From contig NZ_CP142422.1 in the NCBI RefSeq assembly GCF_035974275.1, forward strand, positions 3,286,001 to 3,350,000: 64,000 bases of DNA, written 5' to 3'. The stretch is from Chryseobacterium sp. MYb264. GTDB taxonomy: Bacteria; Bacteroidota; Bacteroidia; Flavobacteriales; Weeksellaceae. Below, piece by piece: positions 15,659-24,522 of the stretch; within the stretch, counting starts at the first letter, position 1; each line of letters opens with the position of its first letter. The notes beneath the pieces were generated by a model that saw only the letters and a program-made list of their open reading frames with translations, made no database searches and was not told the origin of the DNA. Position numbers and translations under genes: made by a program.

Positions 15659-17764
15659 TTATTTTAAAGATTTTATCCCCATTTCATACAACGCAAAAGA
15701 GATCAAATCTGCATTTTCGCCAATGACCTGTTCTGTAGATCTTCCGGCTCCGTGCCCAGCATTTTTTTCAATTCTTAATAAGACAGGATTTTGACAAGCC
15801 TGTTTTTCCTGCAACTCAGCTCCAAACTTAAAAGAATGTGCCGGAACCACTCTGTCATCATGATCACTTGTAATGATCATTGTAGACGGATAGCAAGTAC
15901 TTTTCACATTATGAACCGGTGAATATGATTTTAAATATTCAAACATTTCTTTATTATCTTCAGCTGTTCCATAATCGTAAGACCATCCTGCTCCGGCTGT
16001 AAATTTGTTGTACCTCAACATATCCAAAACACCTACACCAGGAAAGGCAACTTTTGCCAGATCAGGACGCATGGTCATCGTAGCTCCCACTAAAAGACCA
16101 CCATTTGATCTCCCTGACAAAGCCATATATTCTTTAGAAGTGTAGCCTTTAGACTGTAAATATTCTCCCGCTGCAATAAAATCATTAAATACATTTTTCT
16201 TCTGCATTTTCGTTCCTGCATCATGCCATTTTTTACCGTATTCTCCACCTCCTCGGATGTTTGGAACGGCATAAATTCCGCCATTTTCCATCCAGATAGC
16301 ATTTACCACAGAGAAAGAAGGCTGTAAACTGATATTGAAACCTCCGTAAGAGTAAAGAATGGTCGGGTTTTTACCGTCCAGCTTTGTTCCTTTTTTATAA
16401 TTAATCATCATCGGAACCTTTGTTCCGTCTTTTGAGGTATAGAAAACCTGCTCAGAAACATAATCTTCAGGATTAAATTTCACTTTCGGCTTCTGATAAA
16501 TTTCCGATTTTCCGGAATCTGCATTAAATTTATAGGTCGTTCCCGGAGTAATATAGTTGGTAAATGAGAAATACAATTCCTTTTCTTTCTCCTTGCCGCC
16601 AAAGCCACCAATATTCCCTTTGCCCGGGAGCGCAATTTCTCTAACTAATTTTCCTGCCTTATCGTATTGCTTCACCTGATCAATAGCATCAATCATATAA
16701 GTTGCGAAGAAATAACCACCACCTGAAGAAATTCCCAGAACGTTTGGAGTTTCAGCAATCACATCCTTCCAGTTTTCAGGAGAAGGATTTTTGATGCTTG
16801 TTTTTACCAGGCGCATATTCGGAGCATCTTTATCTGTGAAAATAAACAAATCGTCTCCTTCGGTATCTACAATACTTGCATTGATATCAAAACCTTTGTT
16901 GATCTGAACAAAATCGCCTCCGTTTTTAAGATCTTTGATGTATAATTCGTTTCCGTTGGTTGCATTGGCCGCCGAAATAATCAGATATCTCTGATCTTCA
17001 GAAACACCTGCACTAAGATATCTTCTCGGAGTTTTTTCACCACCAAAGATCAGCTGATCTGCCGATTGCTTCGTTCCTAATTTGTGAAAATATACTTTAT
17101 GCTTATCCGTCATTCCTGAAAGCACAGTTCCTTCTTTTGGTTTGTCGTAGCTTGAATAATAGAAACCTTCATCACCTTTCCAAGAAATTCCGCTGAATTT
17201 TACATCCACCAATGTTTCATCGATCTGCTTTTTAGAAACAGCATCAATAATAATGATCTTATTCCAGTCGCTACCGCCTTCTGAAATTGAATAGGCAGCT
17301 AAATTTCCTTTTTTATTAAAAGATAAATTGGCTAAAGAAGTGGTTCCTTTATCTGAAAATTTATTTGGATCTAAGAAAACTTCTGTAGATTTTGTTTTAT
17401 TGTTGGTTCTATATAAAACCGACTGCGCCTGCAATCCGTTGTTTTTATAATAATAGGTATAATCGCCTTCTTTGAAAGGTGCTGAAATTTTTTCATAATT
17501 CCAGATGTCTCTCAACTGATCTTTGATTTTATCTCTGAAAGGGATCTTGGAAAGATAATTCTGTGTATAGCTCACCTCTTCATCCACCCATTTTTTTGTC
17601 GCTTGGGAATCATTTTCCAAATCACGGAACGGATCTGCAACAGCAGTTCCAAAATACGTATCAGTCTGATTTCCTTTTAATGCTTTAGGATAATTCATTT
17701 TTTGAGAATAAAATGTGGCTGAAAACAAAACACCAGCCGTTAATAAAATAGGTTTAAAATTCAT
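15659..17764 (-). CDS. Prolyl oligopeptidase family (S9A) serine peptidase, exported
   Basis: A 701-residue protein that cleaves short peptides after proline. An N-terminal signal peptide (MNFKPILLTAGVLFSATFYS) exports it; then a beta-propeller region and a C-terminal alpha/beta-hydrolase domain. The triad is visible: nucleophile in GRSNGGLL, aspartate in TSDHDDRVVP, histidine in NAGHGAGR. I use the ATG at 17764, which begins the signal peptide; an in-frame upstream start would add 38 residues. A TATTTTTG -7 promoter box lies just upstream. It is likely periplasmic or outer-surface peptide breakdown. Confidence 0.93.
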   Translation of the reverse strand: MNFKPILLTAGVLFSATFYSQKMNYPKALKGNQTDTYFGTAVADPFRDLENDSQATKKWVDEEVSYTQNYLSKIPFRDKIKDQLRDIWNYEKISAPFKEGDYTYYYKNNGLQAQSVLYRTNNKTKSTEVFLDPNKFSDKGTTSLANLSFNKKGNLAAYSISEGGSDWNKIIIIDAVSKKQIDETLVDVKFSGISWKGDEGFYYSSYDKPKEGTVLSGMTDKHKVYFHKLGTKQSADQLIFGGEKTPRRYLSAGVSEDQRYLIISAANATNGNELYIKDLKNGGDFVQINKGFDINASIVDTEGDDLFIFTDKDAPNMRLVKTSIKNPSPENWKDVIAETPNVLGISSGGGYFFATYMIDAIDQVKQYDKAGKLVREIALPGKGNIGGFGGKEKEKELYFSFTNYITPGTTYKFNADSGKSEIYQKPKVKFNPEDYVSEQVFYTSKDGTKVPMMINYKKGTKLDGKNPTILYSYGGFNISLQPSFSVVNAIWMENGGIYAVPNIRGGGEYGKKWHDAGTKMQKKNVFNDFIAAGEYLQSKGYTSKEYMALSGRSNGGLLVGATMTMRPDLAKVAFPGVGVLDMLRYNKFTAGAGWSYDYGTAEDNKEMFEYLKSYSPVHNVKSTCYPSTMIITSDHDDRVVPAHSFKFGAELQEKQACQNPVLLRIEKNAGHGAGRSTEQVIGENADLISFALYEMGIKSLK

Positions 17765-17779
17765 TTTGAACGATTTTCT

Positions 17780-17787
17780 CAAAAATA
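17780..17787 (-). promoter_or_regulatory. Promoter -7 element for the prolyl oligopeptidase gene
   Basis: TATTTTTG on the minus strand, matching TAnnTTTG, 15 bases before the chosen ATG. It supports the start at 17764, because an upstream start would put the promoter inside the gene. Confidence 0.45.
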
Positions 17788-17803
17788 CGTAAAGTATCTC
17801 ACA

Positions 17804-17835
17804 TAAAAAAAGCCACTGAAAACAGTAGCTTTTTA
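17804..17835 (-). terminator. Terminator of the 229-residue exported-protein gene
   Basis: Arms AAAAAGCcACTG and CAGTaGCTTTTT (one mismatch) with a four-base loop, followed by T residues on the minus strand. It overlaps the last bases of the gene. Confidence 0.65.
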
Positions 17836-17840
17836 GTATT

Positions 17841-18530
17841 TTATTTATTCTCTTTATTGATAGAATTGAAATTTTCAAAGTAGAAATTATTCAGTTTCCA
17901 CAACAATTCCTGAGGGCCTCCATTCCAGTAATAAACGCCTTCTTCTTTATAAATTTGATATAAAAGAAACTTCTCGGAATACGAAATTTCTTTATTCGAA
18001 TTCAGAAGTTTATTCGTTAAATCTTTCAGATAAATCTTCAGTTGCTTTGCTGTTATATTTTTGCCGTCTTTAAAATCAACACTCGATGTATCAGCGGGAA
18101 CTTTAATTTTCACATCATAATAAACTTCCGAAACATCCTGACTTTGAGAATAATCATTCCTCATCGTATCAATATTTTTGATGGAATACGTTGCTGTTTT
18201 AAATCTGTCGAAAAGTGCTGCAAAGTAATTTCTTACATCTTGTTTGCACTCTTTACCCACACTTTCTGAAAACCCGGTAAGAAAAAGATTGGTAAACCCG
18301 GTAAGCTCCTGTTCGTAGGTATTTTTCATATCCATATGATAGATAGCTTCCTGGCCCATAAAATTTTTCAGGTAATTATTGAGGTCGGTTAAAGCCTTAT
18401 TATCATGCTTTACAAAGGTGTTAAAGTACAGTTCAAACACCCTGTCTGGTTTTAAAACAGAGGTCTGTGCCCGTACATTTTGTGCACAGATAAGCACCAC
18501 CAATAGCAGCACATTCTTGATCCATCCCAT
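17841..18530 (-). CDS. Exported protein of unknown function
   Basis: A 229-residue protein with a signal peptide (MGWIKNVLLLVVLICAQNVRAQ) and a mature part that looks mostly helical with scattered charged residues. No motif is recognised. The C-terminal segment GVYYWNGGPQELLWKLNNF has three tryptophans. It lies between prfA upstream and the peptidase downstream, with its own terminator, so it is probably a separate unit. Likely periplasmic. Confidence 0.8.
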   Translation of the reverse strand: MGWIKNVLLLVVLICAQNVRAQTSVLKPDRVFELYFNTFVKHDNKALTDLNNYLKNFMGQEAIYHMDMKNTYEQELTGFTNLFLTGFSESVGKECKQDVRNYFAALFDRFKTATYSIKNIDTMRNDYSQSQDVSEVYYDVKIKVPADTSSVDFKDGKNITAKQLKIYLKDLTNKLLNSNKEISYSEKFLLYQIYKEEGVYYWNGGPQELLWKLNNFYFENFNSINKENK

Positions 18531-18570
18531 AGTTTATTTTAATTCTTAGTGTGTTGTGTAAGTTGAGAGC

Positions 18571-18598
18571 AAAAAAAAGCTCTTGAAATTTCAAGAGC
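18571..18598 (-). terminator. Terminator of prfA
   Basis: The stem GCTCTTGA/TCAAGAGC with a tight loop, followed by eight T on the minus strand, about 20 bases after the prfA stop codon. Confidence 0.85.
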
Positions 18599-18617
18599 AA
18601 TATTAGTGTTATTTTCT

Positions 18618-19703
18618 TTAAAAGTTTTCTTCTTCGCCTTTCATTTTTTCAGCATTTTCTGCCATGATTACAGCATCGATCATTTCGGAAATATCACCAT
18701 TCATATACGCATCTAAGTTATACATAGATTTGTTGATTCTGTGATCCGTAACTCTTCCCTGAGGATAATTATACGTTTTGATCTTTGCAGAACGGTCTCC
18801 TGTTGAAACCATCGATTTACGTTGTGCTGCAATATCTCCCTGAACTTTCTGCAACTCGATGTCATACAATTTTGTTCTCAACATTTCCATTGCCAACTCA
18901 CGGTTTGCTAACTGAGAACGTGCCTGCTGACAAACAACCACCATTCCTGAAGGTTTGTGCGTTAACTGAACTTTCGTTTCTACCTTATTTACGTTCTGTC
19001 CCCCAGCTCCACCTGAACGTGAAGTCTGCATTTCGATATCGGCAGGATTTAATTCAAAATCCACTTCTTCAGCTTCCGGAAGAACGGCAATTGTGATCGC
19101 AGAAGTGTGAACTCTACCTTGAGATTCCGTTTCAGGAACACGTTGTACACGGTGAACTCCGGATTCGAATTTCATCACCCCGTAAACGCCTTCGCCTTCT
19201 ACTTTCATGATCAATTCTTTGTATCCTTTTGCTGCTTCGTTAGAATCGGTTACTTCATGTCTCCAGCCTTTCGTTTTGAAATACATGGTGTACATTCTGT
19301 ATACATCTTCCACGAAAATTGCGGCTTCATCTCCACCTGTTCCGGCACGAAGTTCCACGATAACGTTTTTATCATCTGCAGGATCTTTAGGAATTAATAA
19401 TACTTTTAATTCTTCCTCCAATCCCGGAATTTTATCCAACGCTTCGTTTTTCTCGATTTTTGCCAGTTCTACGAAATCTTTATCAGATCCGTCGGCAATA
19501 ATTTCGTCAGATTCTTCAATAGTATCCAACGCTCCTTTATATTGATCGTAAACTCTTACAATTTTCCCCAAATCGCTATATTCTTTGTTCAAAGAAGAAT
19601 ATCTTTTTTGGTCTGAAATTACATCAGGCTGTATAATAAGGTCTGCCACCTCATTATATCTTTGTTTTATAGCTTCTAATTTTGGAATTAATGATTTAGA
19701 CAT
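18618..19703 (-). CDS. prfA: Peptide chain release factor 1
   Basis: A 361-residue class I release factor that reads UAA and UAG and triggers release of the finished protein. The GGQ catalytic loop is at residues 234-236 within [16 protein letters not shown]. The stop-codon tripeptide reads PET (residues 190-192), the PxT form diagnostic of RF1, whereas RF2 has SPF. Length is normal for the family. A good -7 promoter box (TATCTTTG) lies 20 bases upstream and a strong terminator follows, so it is monocistronic. The window therefore holds the housekeeping RF1 and the rescue factor PrfH. Confidence 0.97.
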   Translation of the reverse strand: MSKSLIPKLEAIKQRYNEVADLIIQPDVISDQKRYSSLNKEYSDLGKIVRVYDQYKGALDTIEESDEIIADGSDKDFVELAKIEKNEALDKIPGLEEELKVLLIPKDPADDKNVIVELRAGTGGDEAAIFVEDVYRMYTMYFKTKGWRHEVTDSNEAAKGYKELIMKVEGEGVYGVMKFESGVHRVQRVPETESQGRVHTSAITIAVLPEAEEVDFELNPADIEMQTSRSGGAGGQNVNKVETKVQLTHKPSGMVVVCQQARSQLANRELAMEMLRTKLYDIELQKVQGDIAAQRKSMVSTGDRSAKIKTYNYPQGRVTDHRINKSMYNLDAYMNGDISEMIDAVIMAENAEKMKGEEENF

Positions 19704-20188
19704 TATGAAAATTTTGTGGCTGCAAAGATACGGATTATTAATTCAATTTTAAAACTAATAGTTTGTTGTTCTGAATGAAGCGTAAGTATCTTATTTATTT
19801 CAATTGTCCTTTTGTCTTGAAACAAAAGAACGAAAAATTCAAGACCTGGAATCTGAATGCTAAAAATTAAAATTTAATCCTAAAATTCCCAAAACTTGCG
19901 CGAATTCAAAATTAGGCCTTCGGTTCGGCATTTGTCTCGCGCTTCAAACAGTTGGAATTTCTTAACGGCTTAACTTTTATTTTTTTTAACGCTTCAGCTT
20001 CCTATGTCGAAAATAAATCCTTCGACTGCTTCACGCTCAGGATGACATTGCGAATACTAATTGCTTATATTAAAAATATAATTAAAACATACGCATTGTC
20101 AGTCTGAGCCTGTCGAAGACTTTTCATTTAAATAAAAAGGTATCATCAACCTTAACTTCTTAAATAGCCTTAATGGTTTTAAAAAAAA
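19704..20188. other. Gene-free gap with degenerate repeats
   Basis: No gene is seen. Around 19803-19850 the sequence CCTTTTGTCTTGAAACAAAA and what follows looks like a dispersed non-coding repeat. At 20030-20120 there is a degenerate inverted pair: CTTCGACTGCTTCACGCTCA at the left and, inverted, GTCTTCGACAGGCTCAGACT at the right. These look like decayed mobile or REP-type repeats. Confidence 0.45.
19723..19730 (-). promoter_or_regulatory. Promoter -7 element for prfA
   Basis: TATCTTTG on the minus strand, an exact TAnnTTTG match, 19 bases before the prfA ATG. No -33 TTG at the best spacing was found. Confidence 0.55.
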
Positions 20189-21490
20189 TCAAACTTTACT
20201 TCTAGTCAATTTTCTATCAATCAAATACAAAATAACACCCAACGCTACAATTCCGAGCCCGATCAAACTTTCTTTAGGATTATGAATAAAAGTGAAATAC
20301 AAAATATACACACTAAACAACAAAAAAACCGTCGGGAAAACGTAGAATACATTGGATTTAAATATTTTTCGATCTTCTTTTTTAATAAAATACGATGTAG
20401 AAATCGCTAAACTGGCAAATAACTGAAGAATAAAAGCGGTATACACGAAAATTTCTTTAAAACTTCCCGTTAAAATAATCAATGTAGCAATCACAGCATG
20501 AGCAAAAATAGCCCGAACCGGAATTCCTTTTTTATTTCCGACGGATAAGGATTTCCAGAGTTTATTTTCTTTGGCAAAAGCCTGAGTTAATCTTGAACCT
20601 ACCCATAAATAACCGCTGATGGTAGCAATTAACTGCAAAGCAATAAATACATTCACCACTTTTCCAAAGGTATTTCCAAGCATGTTATTAGCCACTTCAC
20701 CCATTACATCTTCTTTTCCTGCCATTTGGGCTACGGGCGCATGCTTCAGCATAATAAAATTCACCAGAAGATAGCAAACGGTTACGAAAACTGTTCCTAC
20801 AATTAATGATTTTGGAAGATTTTTCTGAACATCTTTAATTTCTCCCGCAATATAGGAAGCAGAATTCCAGCCCGTATAAGAATAGGTCACAAAAACCAAA
20901 GATGTGGCAAAAGCAGGCAGCATCATTTCTTTTTTCCAGGAATCATCAAACAGAAGACTGTTCCCCACACTTTCCGAATTTGAAAGAAAAACACCCAAAG
21001 CAATTAAAATGATGATAAAAGCAATTTTAATGAACGTAAAAAAATTATGAAACTTACTCGAAGTTTTTAAACTAAATGACAGAGAAGCCGCCACGAGAAA
21101 AATAATGCCGATGGCAAAGCCATTTCCAAAAGAAAAATTAAACGCTGAAAGATATTTAGACATCGCCAAAGCTGCCAAAGCAACCGGAGAAGAAAAACCG
21201 ATAATCAGAGAAATCCAGCTTACCAAATATCCTAAAATTGGATGATAAGTTTCTTTCAAATAAATAAAATCACCTCCGTTTCCTTTGAAATGAGAACCCA
21301 ATTCGGCATAACAAAAAGCCCCGAAAAGCGCTAAAATTCCTCCAATGACCCAAAGGAGGAATATGCTGTATGTATTCGTAATATCTGCCAGCTGAAAACC
21401 CAGCGTTGTAAAAATTCCTGTTCCGATCATATTCGAAACCACAATGGCCACTGCCGTTTTCCAGCCAATCTGATGTGACGTTGAATTCAT
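20189..21490 (-). CDS. APC-family amino acid permease under SAM riboswitch
   Basis: A 433-residue inner-membrane transporter with about 12 membrane segments. The N-terminal consensus NMIGTGIFTTLGF is the conserved unwound helix 1 of the APC superfamily, and ALFGAFCYAELGSHF is the helix 3 region. It starts four bases after the TonB-receptor stop, so the pair is one transcription unit that begins at the SAM-I riboswitch upstream. From that control I infer it carries methionine or a related sulfur compound; the sequence itself does not prove a substrate. Confidence 0.9.
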   Translation of the reverse strand: MNSTSHQIGWKTAVAIVVSNMIGTGIFTTLGFQLADITNTYSIFLLWVIGGILALFGAFCYAELGSHFKGNGGDFIYLKETYHPILGYLVSWISLIIGFSSPVALAALAMSKYLSAFNFSFGNGFAIGIIFLVAASLSFSLKTSSKFHNFFTFIKIAFIIILIALGVFLSNSESVGNSLLFDDSWKKEMMLPAFATSLVFVTYSYTGWNSASYIAGEIKDVQKNLPKSLIVGTVFVTVCYLLVNFIMLKHAPVAQMAGKEDVMGEVANNMLGNTFGKVVNVFIALQLIATISGYLWVGSRLTQAFAKENKLWKSLSVGNKKGIPVRAIFAHAVIATLIILTGSFKEIFVYTAFILQLFASLAISTSYFIKKEDRKIFKSNVFYVFPTVFLLFSVYILYFTFIHNPKESLIGLGIVALGVILYLIDRKLTRSKV

Positions 21491-21494
21491 TTAA

Positions 21495-23945
21495 TTAAAA
21501 TGTAAAATTAAGCCTTCCGAAGAAATAATTTCCCAATGCTCCCATCTGAACCGGAGCATATTTGAAAACCCCATAATATGAATTTTCGTAGCTCTGAAGA
21601 TCCGGAAAAACATCAAATAAATTATTGGCACCCACGGTAAGATTGATATTTTTGGTCAAATCATAGCCCACACTGATATCGGTTACTACTTTTGGTGAAA
21701 ATTTCTGCACGCCTCCGAAGGGATAGCCATCTCTTGTTACCTGACCAAAATACGTATTTCTCACCAGAAAATTAAATTTACCGATTCCGTAGTTTAAGCC
21801 CAATGTTGCCTTTGTTTTAGGCGATAAGGTTTCTATGATATTGATCTGATCAGGACCGAAAAACTCGTCCTGCGGCGTTTGTAAGCCTTGTGGAAAATGA
21901 AAATCGGTGATCTTGGTTTCCGTATAATTTCCGGCAAGGTTGATATTCAGATTTCCGCCGCCCAATTTCCAGTCGTAAGAAACTACCAAATCTACCCCTT
22001 TCGTTTCAGTATCGATAGCATTGGCAAAAAATCGGGCACTTTCCACTTCATTTCCTTCACCTACGATAGCGGGATCCTGTAATCTGTCGTCTGTAATATT
22101 ACTTGTGATCACAATTCTGTCTTTCACGCCGATCCAATATCCGTCTAAGGTAATAAATAGTCCTTTTGCAGGTTTCAAGGTAAATCCGACACTTCCATTT
22201 ACTGAGGTTTCCTGTTTTAATTTATCAAATCCAAGAATTTCAGCCGCTCTGCTGTCGTTGTTAAAAATTCCTTTTTTCACAATTCCAACTCCGGTGGTTG
22301 AAATATCTGCGTAAGAATTATTGAAATATTGTTGCTGCAAAGATGGCGCGCGGAAACCTGTTCCTACTGCTCCACGAATAGCAAAGTTTTTAATGAATTC
22401 ATATCTGAGAGCCAATTTACCATTCAGGGTATTTCCAAAATCTGAATAGTTTTCAAACCTCAGCGCCGCATCGATATTTAATTTTTTAGCTAAATCATAA
22501 GAAACATCTGCATAAACCGCTGTAGAATGTCTTGATTTGGTTAAAGCATTGTCTGTCGAAAACCCGGTGAACGATTGCGCACCACCCGCCCCTATTACAT
22601 TGGCTTCGGGAGTTGTTGGCGTTACGACGTTTCCAAAAATATCATATCTGGCGTAAGAAGCCTGTTCGCCAGCTTTAATATCATATTGCTCAAATCTGAA
22701 TTCTCCACCAAAAGCAAAATTGAAATTTTCAACACTTTTAGACACATCTAAATTAACGGTATTCTGAAGAAAACTATGAGCTCCCGCGTAAAAACTCGTA
22801 GGTGAATTCGCTCCTAATGAAGCATTTAACGTGTTATCCACATTGTATTTAAAGGTATTGCTCCCGAACGTATTGCTAAGATCAAATTGCCAGTCGTTCA
22901 GATTATATTTCGCTCCAACAGCATAAGAAATATCGTATACCTGAGAATTCAAAACTGCCTGAAAACCGTTGGGATAGATGGAATACACATTATTTGAAGT
23001 CTCACTAGGGAGCCTTCTGAAACCATAGCCCTGACCTTCTTTTATGCTGAAACCTCCGAACGAATAGATTTTGAAATGATCATTAAAAGGATATTCGGCA
23101 TTCACAAATAACTGCGCCTGTTTAATTTTGGCATCTCCGATCTGAAAATTGAAATCATCGCGGGATAAACCTCTTTGCTTGATAATCGCATCATCAGCTG
23201 CTCTTGCTGCATCAGGATCATCAGCAAAATCATAGGCAAAATTATCTCCAAAAATATCCAGATTGTGATTCTGAGTTCTCGTGGTCTTTCCTCTTTGATT
23301 AAGCTGAAGAGATAGGTTGATATAACTTTCGTCTTTTCCCAAAGATGACCCGTAGTTCACTCCTGCCTGATACGTTTCGCCATCTCCTCTTCCTGTGATT
23401 CCATAATTCAACGTGGCAGAAGCACCGATATCTTTTTTAAGAATAATATTAATAACTCCGGCAATCGCATCCGAACCATACTGAGCCGCTGCTCCGTCTC
23501 TTAAAACCTCAATCTTTTCAATAGCAATTACAGGAATTGCACTTAAATCAGTTCCGACAGAACCATTTCCGACCGTATTCTGATAATTGACCAAAGAAGT
23601 GGTATGTCTTCTTTTTCCGTTTACCAAAACCAGAACCTGATCCGGGCCCATTCCTCTTAATGTGACTGGATCAATATGCTCGGTTCCATCCGATGCCGAC
23701 TGACGAACCGCATTGAAAGACGGAATGACATAATTTAATAAATCCTGAACGGTAATTTGCGGTGAGGATTTCTGTATCTTTTCGATATTGATAATATCTA
23801 CCGGAACCGGAGTTTCCAGTTTTGTTCTTTTAGTATTTCGGTTACCCACGATAACCACATCTTCAATCTGTTTTTCCCTTTCCTGTTCCTGCGCGGAAAT
23901 TATAATAGCGCCAAGTAGCAATACAGATAGGCTAAGCTTTTTCAT
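21495..23945 (-). CDS. TonB-dependent outer-membrane receptor under SAM riboswitch
   Basis: An 816-residue outer-membrane receptor. It has a signal peptide (MKKLSLSVLLLGAIIISA), a short TonB-box region (IEDVVIVGNRN), a plug domain (LRGMGPDQVLVLVNGKRRH, then IEKIEVLRDGAAAQYGSDA) and a beta-barrel ending in a C-terminal phenylalanine (FGRLNFTF). There is no carboxypeptidase-like extension, so it is not a typical SusC. Transport would be energised by TonB. The strong SAM-I riboswitch and promoter upstream predict expression when SAM/methionine is scarce, so I infer a sulfur amino acid or peptide cargo. It resembles the receptor starting at 63667. Confidence 0.93.
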   Translation of the reverse strand: MKKLSLSVLLLGAIIISAQEQEREKQIEDVVIVGNRNTKRTKLETPVPVDIINIEKIQKSSPQITVQDLLNYVIPSFNAVRQSASDGTEHIDPVTLRGMGPDQVLVLVNGKRRHTTSLVNYQNTVGNGSVGTDLSAIPVIAIEKIEVLRDGAAAQYGSDAIAGVINIILKKDIGASATLNYGITGRGDGETYQAGVNYGSSLGKDESYINLSLQLNQRGKTTRTQNHNLDIFGDNFAYDFADDPDAARAADDAIIKQRGLSRDDFNFQIGDAKIKQAQLFVNAEYPFNDHFKIYSFGGFSIKEGQGYGFRRLPSETSNNVYSIYPNGFQAVLNSQVYDISYAVGAKYNLNDWQFDLSNTFGSNTFKYNVDNTLNASLGANSPTSFYAGAHSFLQNTVNLDVSKSVENFNFAFGGEFRFEQYDIKAGEQASYARYDIFGNVVTPTTPEANVIGAGGAQSFTGFSTDNALTKSRHSTAVYADVSYDLAKKLNIDAALRFENYSDFGNTLNGKLALRYEFIKNFAIRGAVGTGFRAPSLQQQYFNNSYADISTTGVGIVKKGIFNNDSRAAEILGFDKLKQETSVNGSVGFTLKPAKGLFITLDGYWIGVKDRIVITSNITDDRLQDPAIVGEGNEVESARFFANAIDTETKGVDLVVSYDWKLGGGNLNINLAGNYTETKITDFHFPQGLQTPQDEFFGPDQINIIETLSPKTKATLGLNYGIGKFNFLVRNTYFGQVTRDGYPFGGVQKFSPKVVTDISVGYDLTKNINLTVGANNLFDVFPDLQSYENSYYGVFKYAPVQMGALGNYFFGRLNFTF

Positions 23946-24041
23946 CTTTTGTTTTTTGCAAAATTAATAATCAACCCGAACGGACAACATCCGCCAACAA
24001 AGACCGTCAAGAAAATGGAATAATATTTAGAATATTGTTTC

Positions 24042-24150
24042 ACTTATCTTCCCCCAAATTGGGTTGGAATTAGCACCATTACCTGTCTAGAAAAGGCGGT
24101 TGCTAAGGTTTCACAGGGCCAAATCCCTCCACCTTTCTTGATAAATCTAG
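24042..24150 (-). promoter_or_regulatory. SAM-I (S-box) riboswitch
   Basis: Read on the minus strand, it shows the conserved S-box blocks in the right order: AAGAAAGGTGGAGGGA, GGCCCTGTGAAACC, TTAGCAACC, GGTGCTAATTCC, then a 3' GATAAG that pairs with TTATC near the start to close P1. This is the classic SAM-binding aptamer; when SAM is abundant it turns the downstream gene off. The TonB receptor starts about 97 bases downstream. No clear terminator hairpin was found between, so control may be translational; that is undecided. Confidence 0.95.
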
Positions 24151-24152
24151 CA

Positions 24153-24184
24153 CAAAGGTAGACTATTAATTTCACATAGCAAAA
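24153..24184 (-). promoter_or_regulatory. Promoter of the SAM-riboswitch operon
   Basis: On the minus strand, TTTTG (complement of 24180-24184) and TACCTTTG (complement of 24153-24160) are separated by 19 bases. This fits the Bacteroidota consensus TTG-N17-20-TAnnTTTG in both boxes and puts the transcript start at the beginning of the riboswitch. Confidence 0.7.
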
Positions 24185-24211
24185 ACTTGTAATTATTCCC
24201 TTACAATCAGC

Positions 24212-24520
24212 TTTTCCACAATTGTGAATAAGATGTGGAAAACGTATTAATTAGCTATTAGCAAGCTGTTAGAAGCATATGAATAAGCATAAATTGAGTA
24301 TTAATAAGCTCGTGGATAAAATATGAATAAGCCGTTAGTAAGGTATTAGTAAGCCGTGAATAAACTTCAATACCAATGTGGGTAACTTTGTGAATAACCT
24401 ATTAAAAACGTCTTAACAACCCGTTTACAAGTATACTTTTCAACGTGGATAATATATGAATTAATAAAAAAAAGAGATCGCTAAGCGACCTCTTTACAAT
24501 CATTTTCAGACTTATCCACA
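24212..24520. other. Candidate replication origin: cluster of DnaA-box-like 9-mers
   Basis: Five 9-mers fit TTWTNCACA: 24212-24220 (TTTTCCACA), 24223-24231, 24234-24242, 24389-24397 (the last three on the minus strand, as TGTGAATAA or TGTGGAAAA), and 24512-24520 (TTATCCACA). At least four more have one mismatch, such as CGTGGATAA at 24311 and 24444. Between them are AT-rich repeats (ATGAATAAGC, TTAGTAAG). The main coding strand is minus to the left and plus to the right, as expected around an origin. DnaA itself is not nearby, so this is a candidate only. Confidence 0.5.
24471..24495 (-). terminator. Terminator of the amylase gene
   Basis: The stem AAAGAGgTCGC/GCGAtCTCTTT with a three-base loop and eight T following on the minus strand, about 28 bases past the amylase stop codon. 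Confidence 0.85.
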
Positions 24521-24522
24521 AG

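Larger units (their letters stand above)
23946..24522. other. Regulatory gap: riboswitch leader and candidate origin
   Basis: The gap between the TonB receptor and the amylase gene is fully accounted for by the SAM-I riboswitch with its promoter and ~95-base leader (to about 24150), the DnaA-box cluster (24212-24520) and the amylase terminator. The leader contains a small CGGA/TCCG hairpin that could be the expression platform. No protein gene is seen. Confidence 0.7.

Noticed and set aside
24212..24520. Plasmid-type iterons
   Set aside because: No Rep gene is near, the 9-mers are oriented both ways and spaced irregularly, and housekeeping genes such as prfA surround the region.
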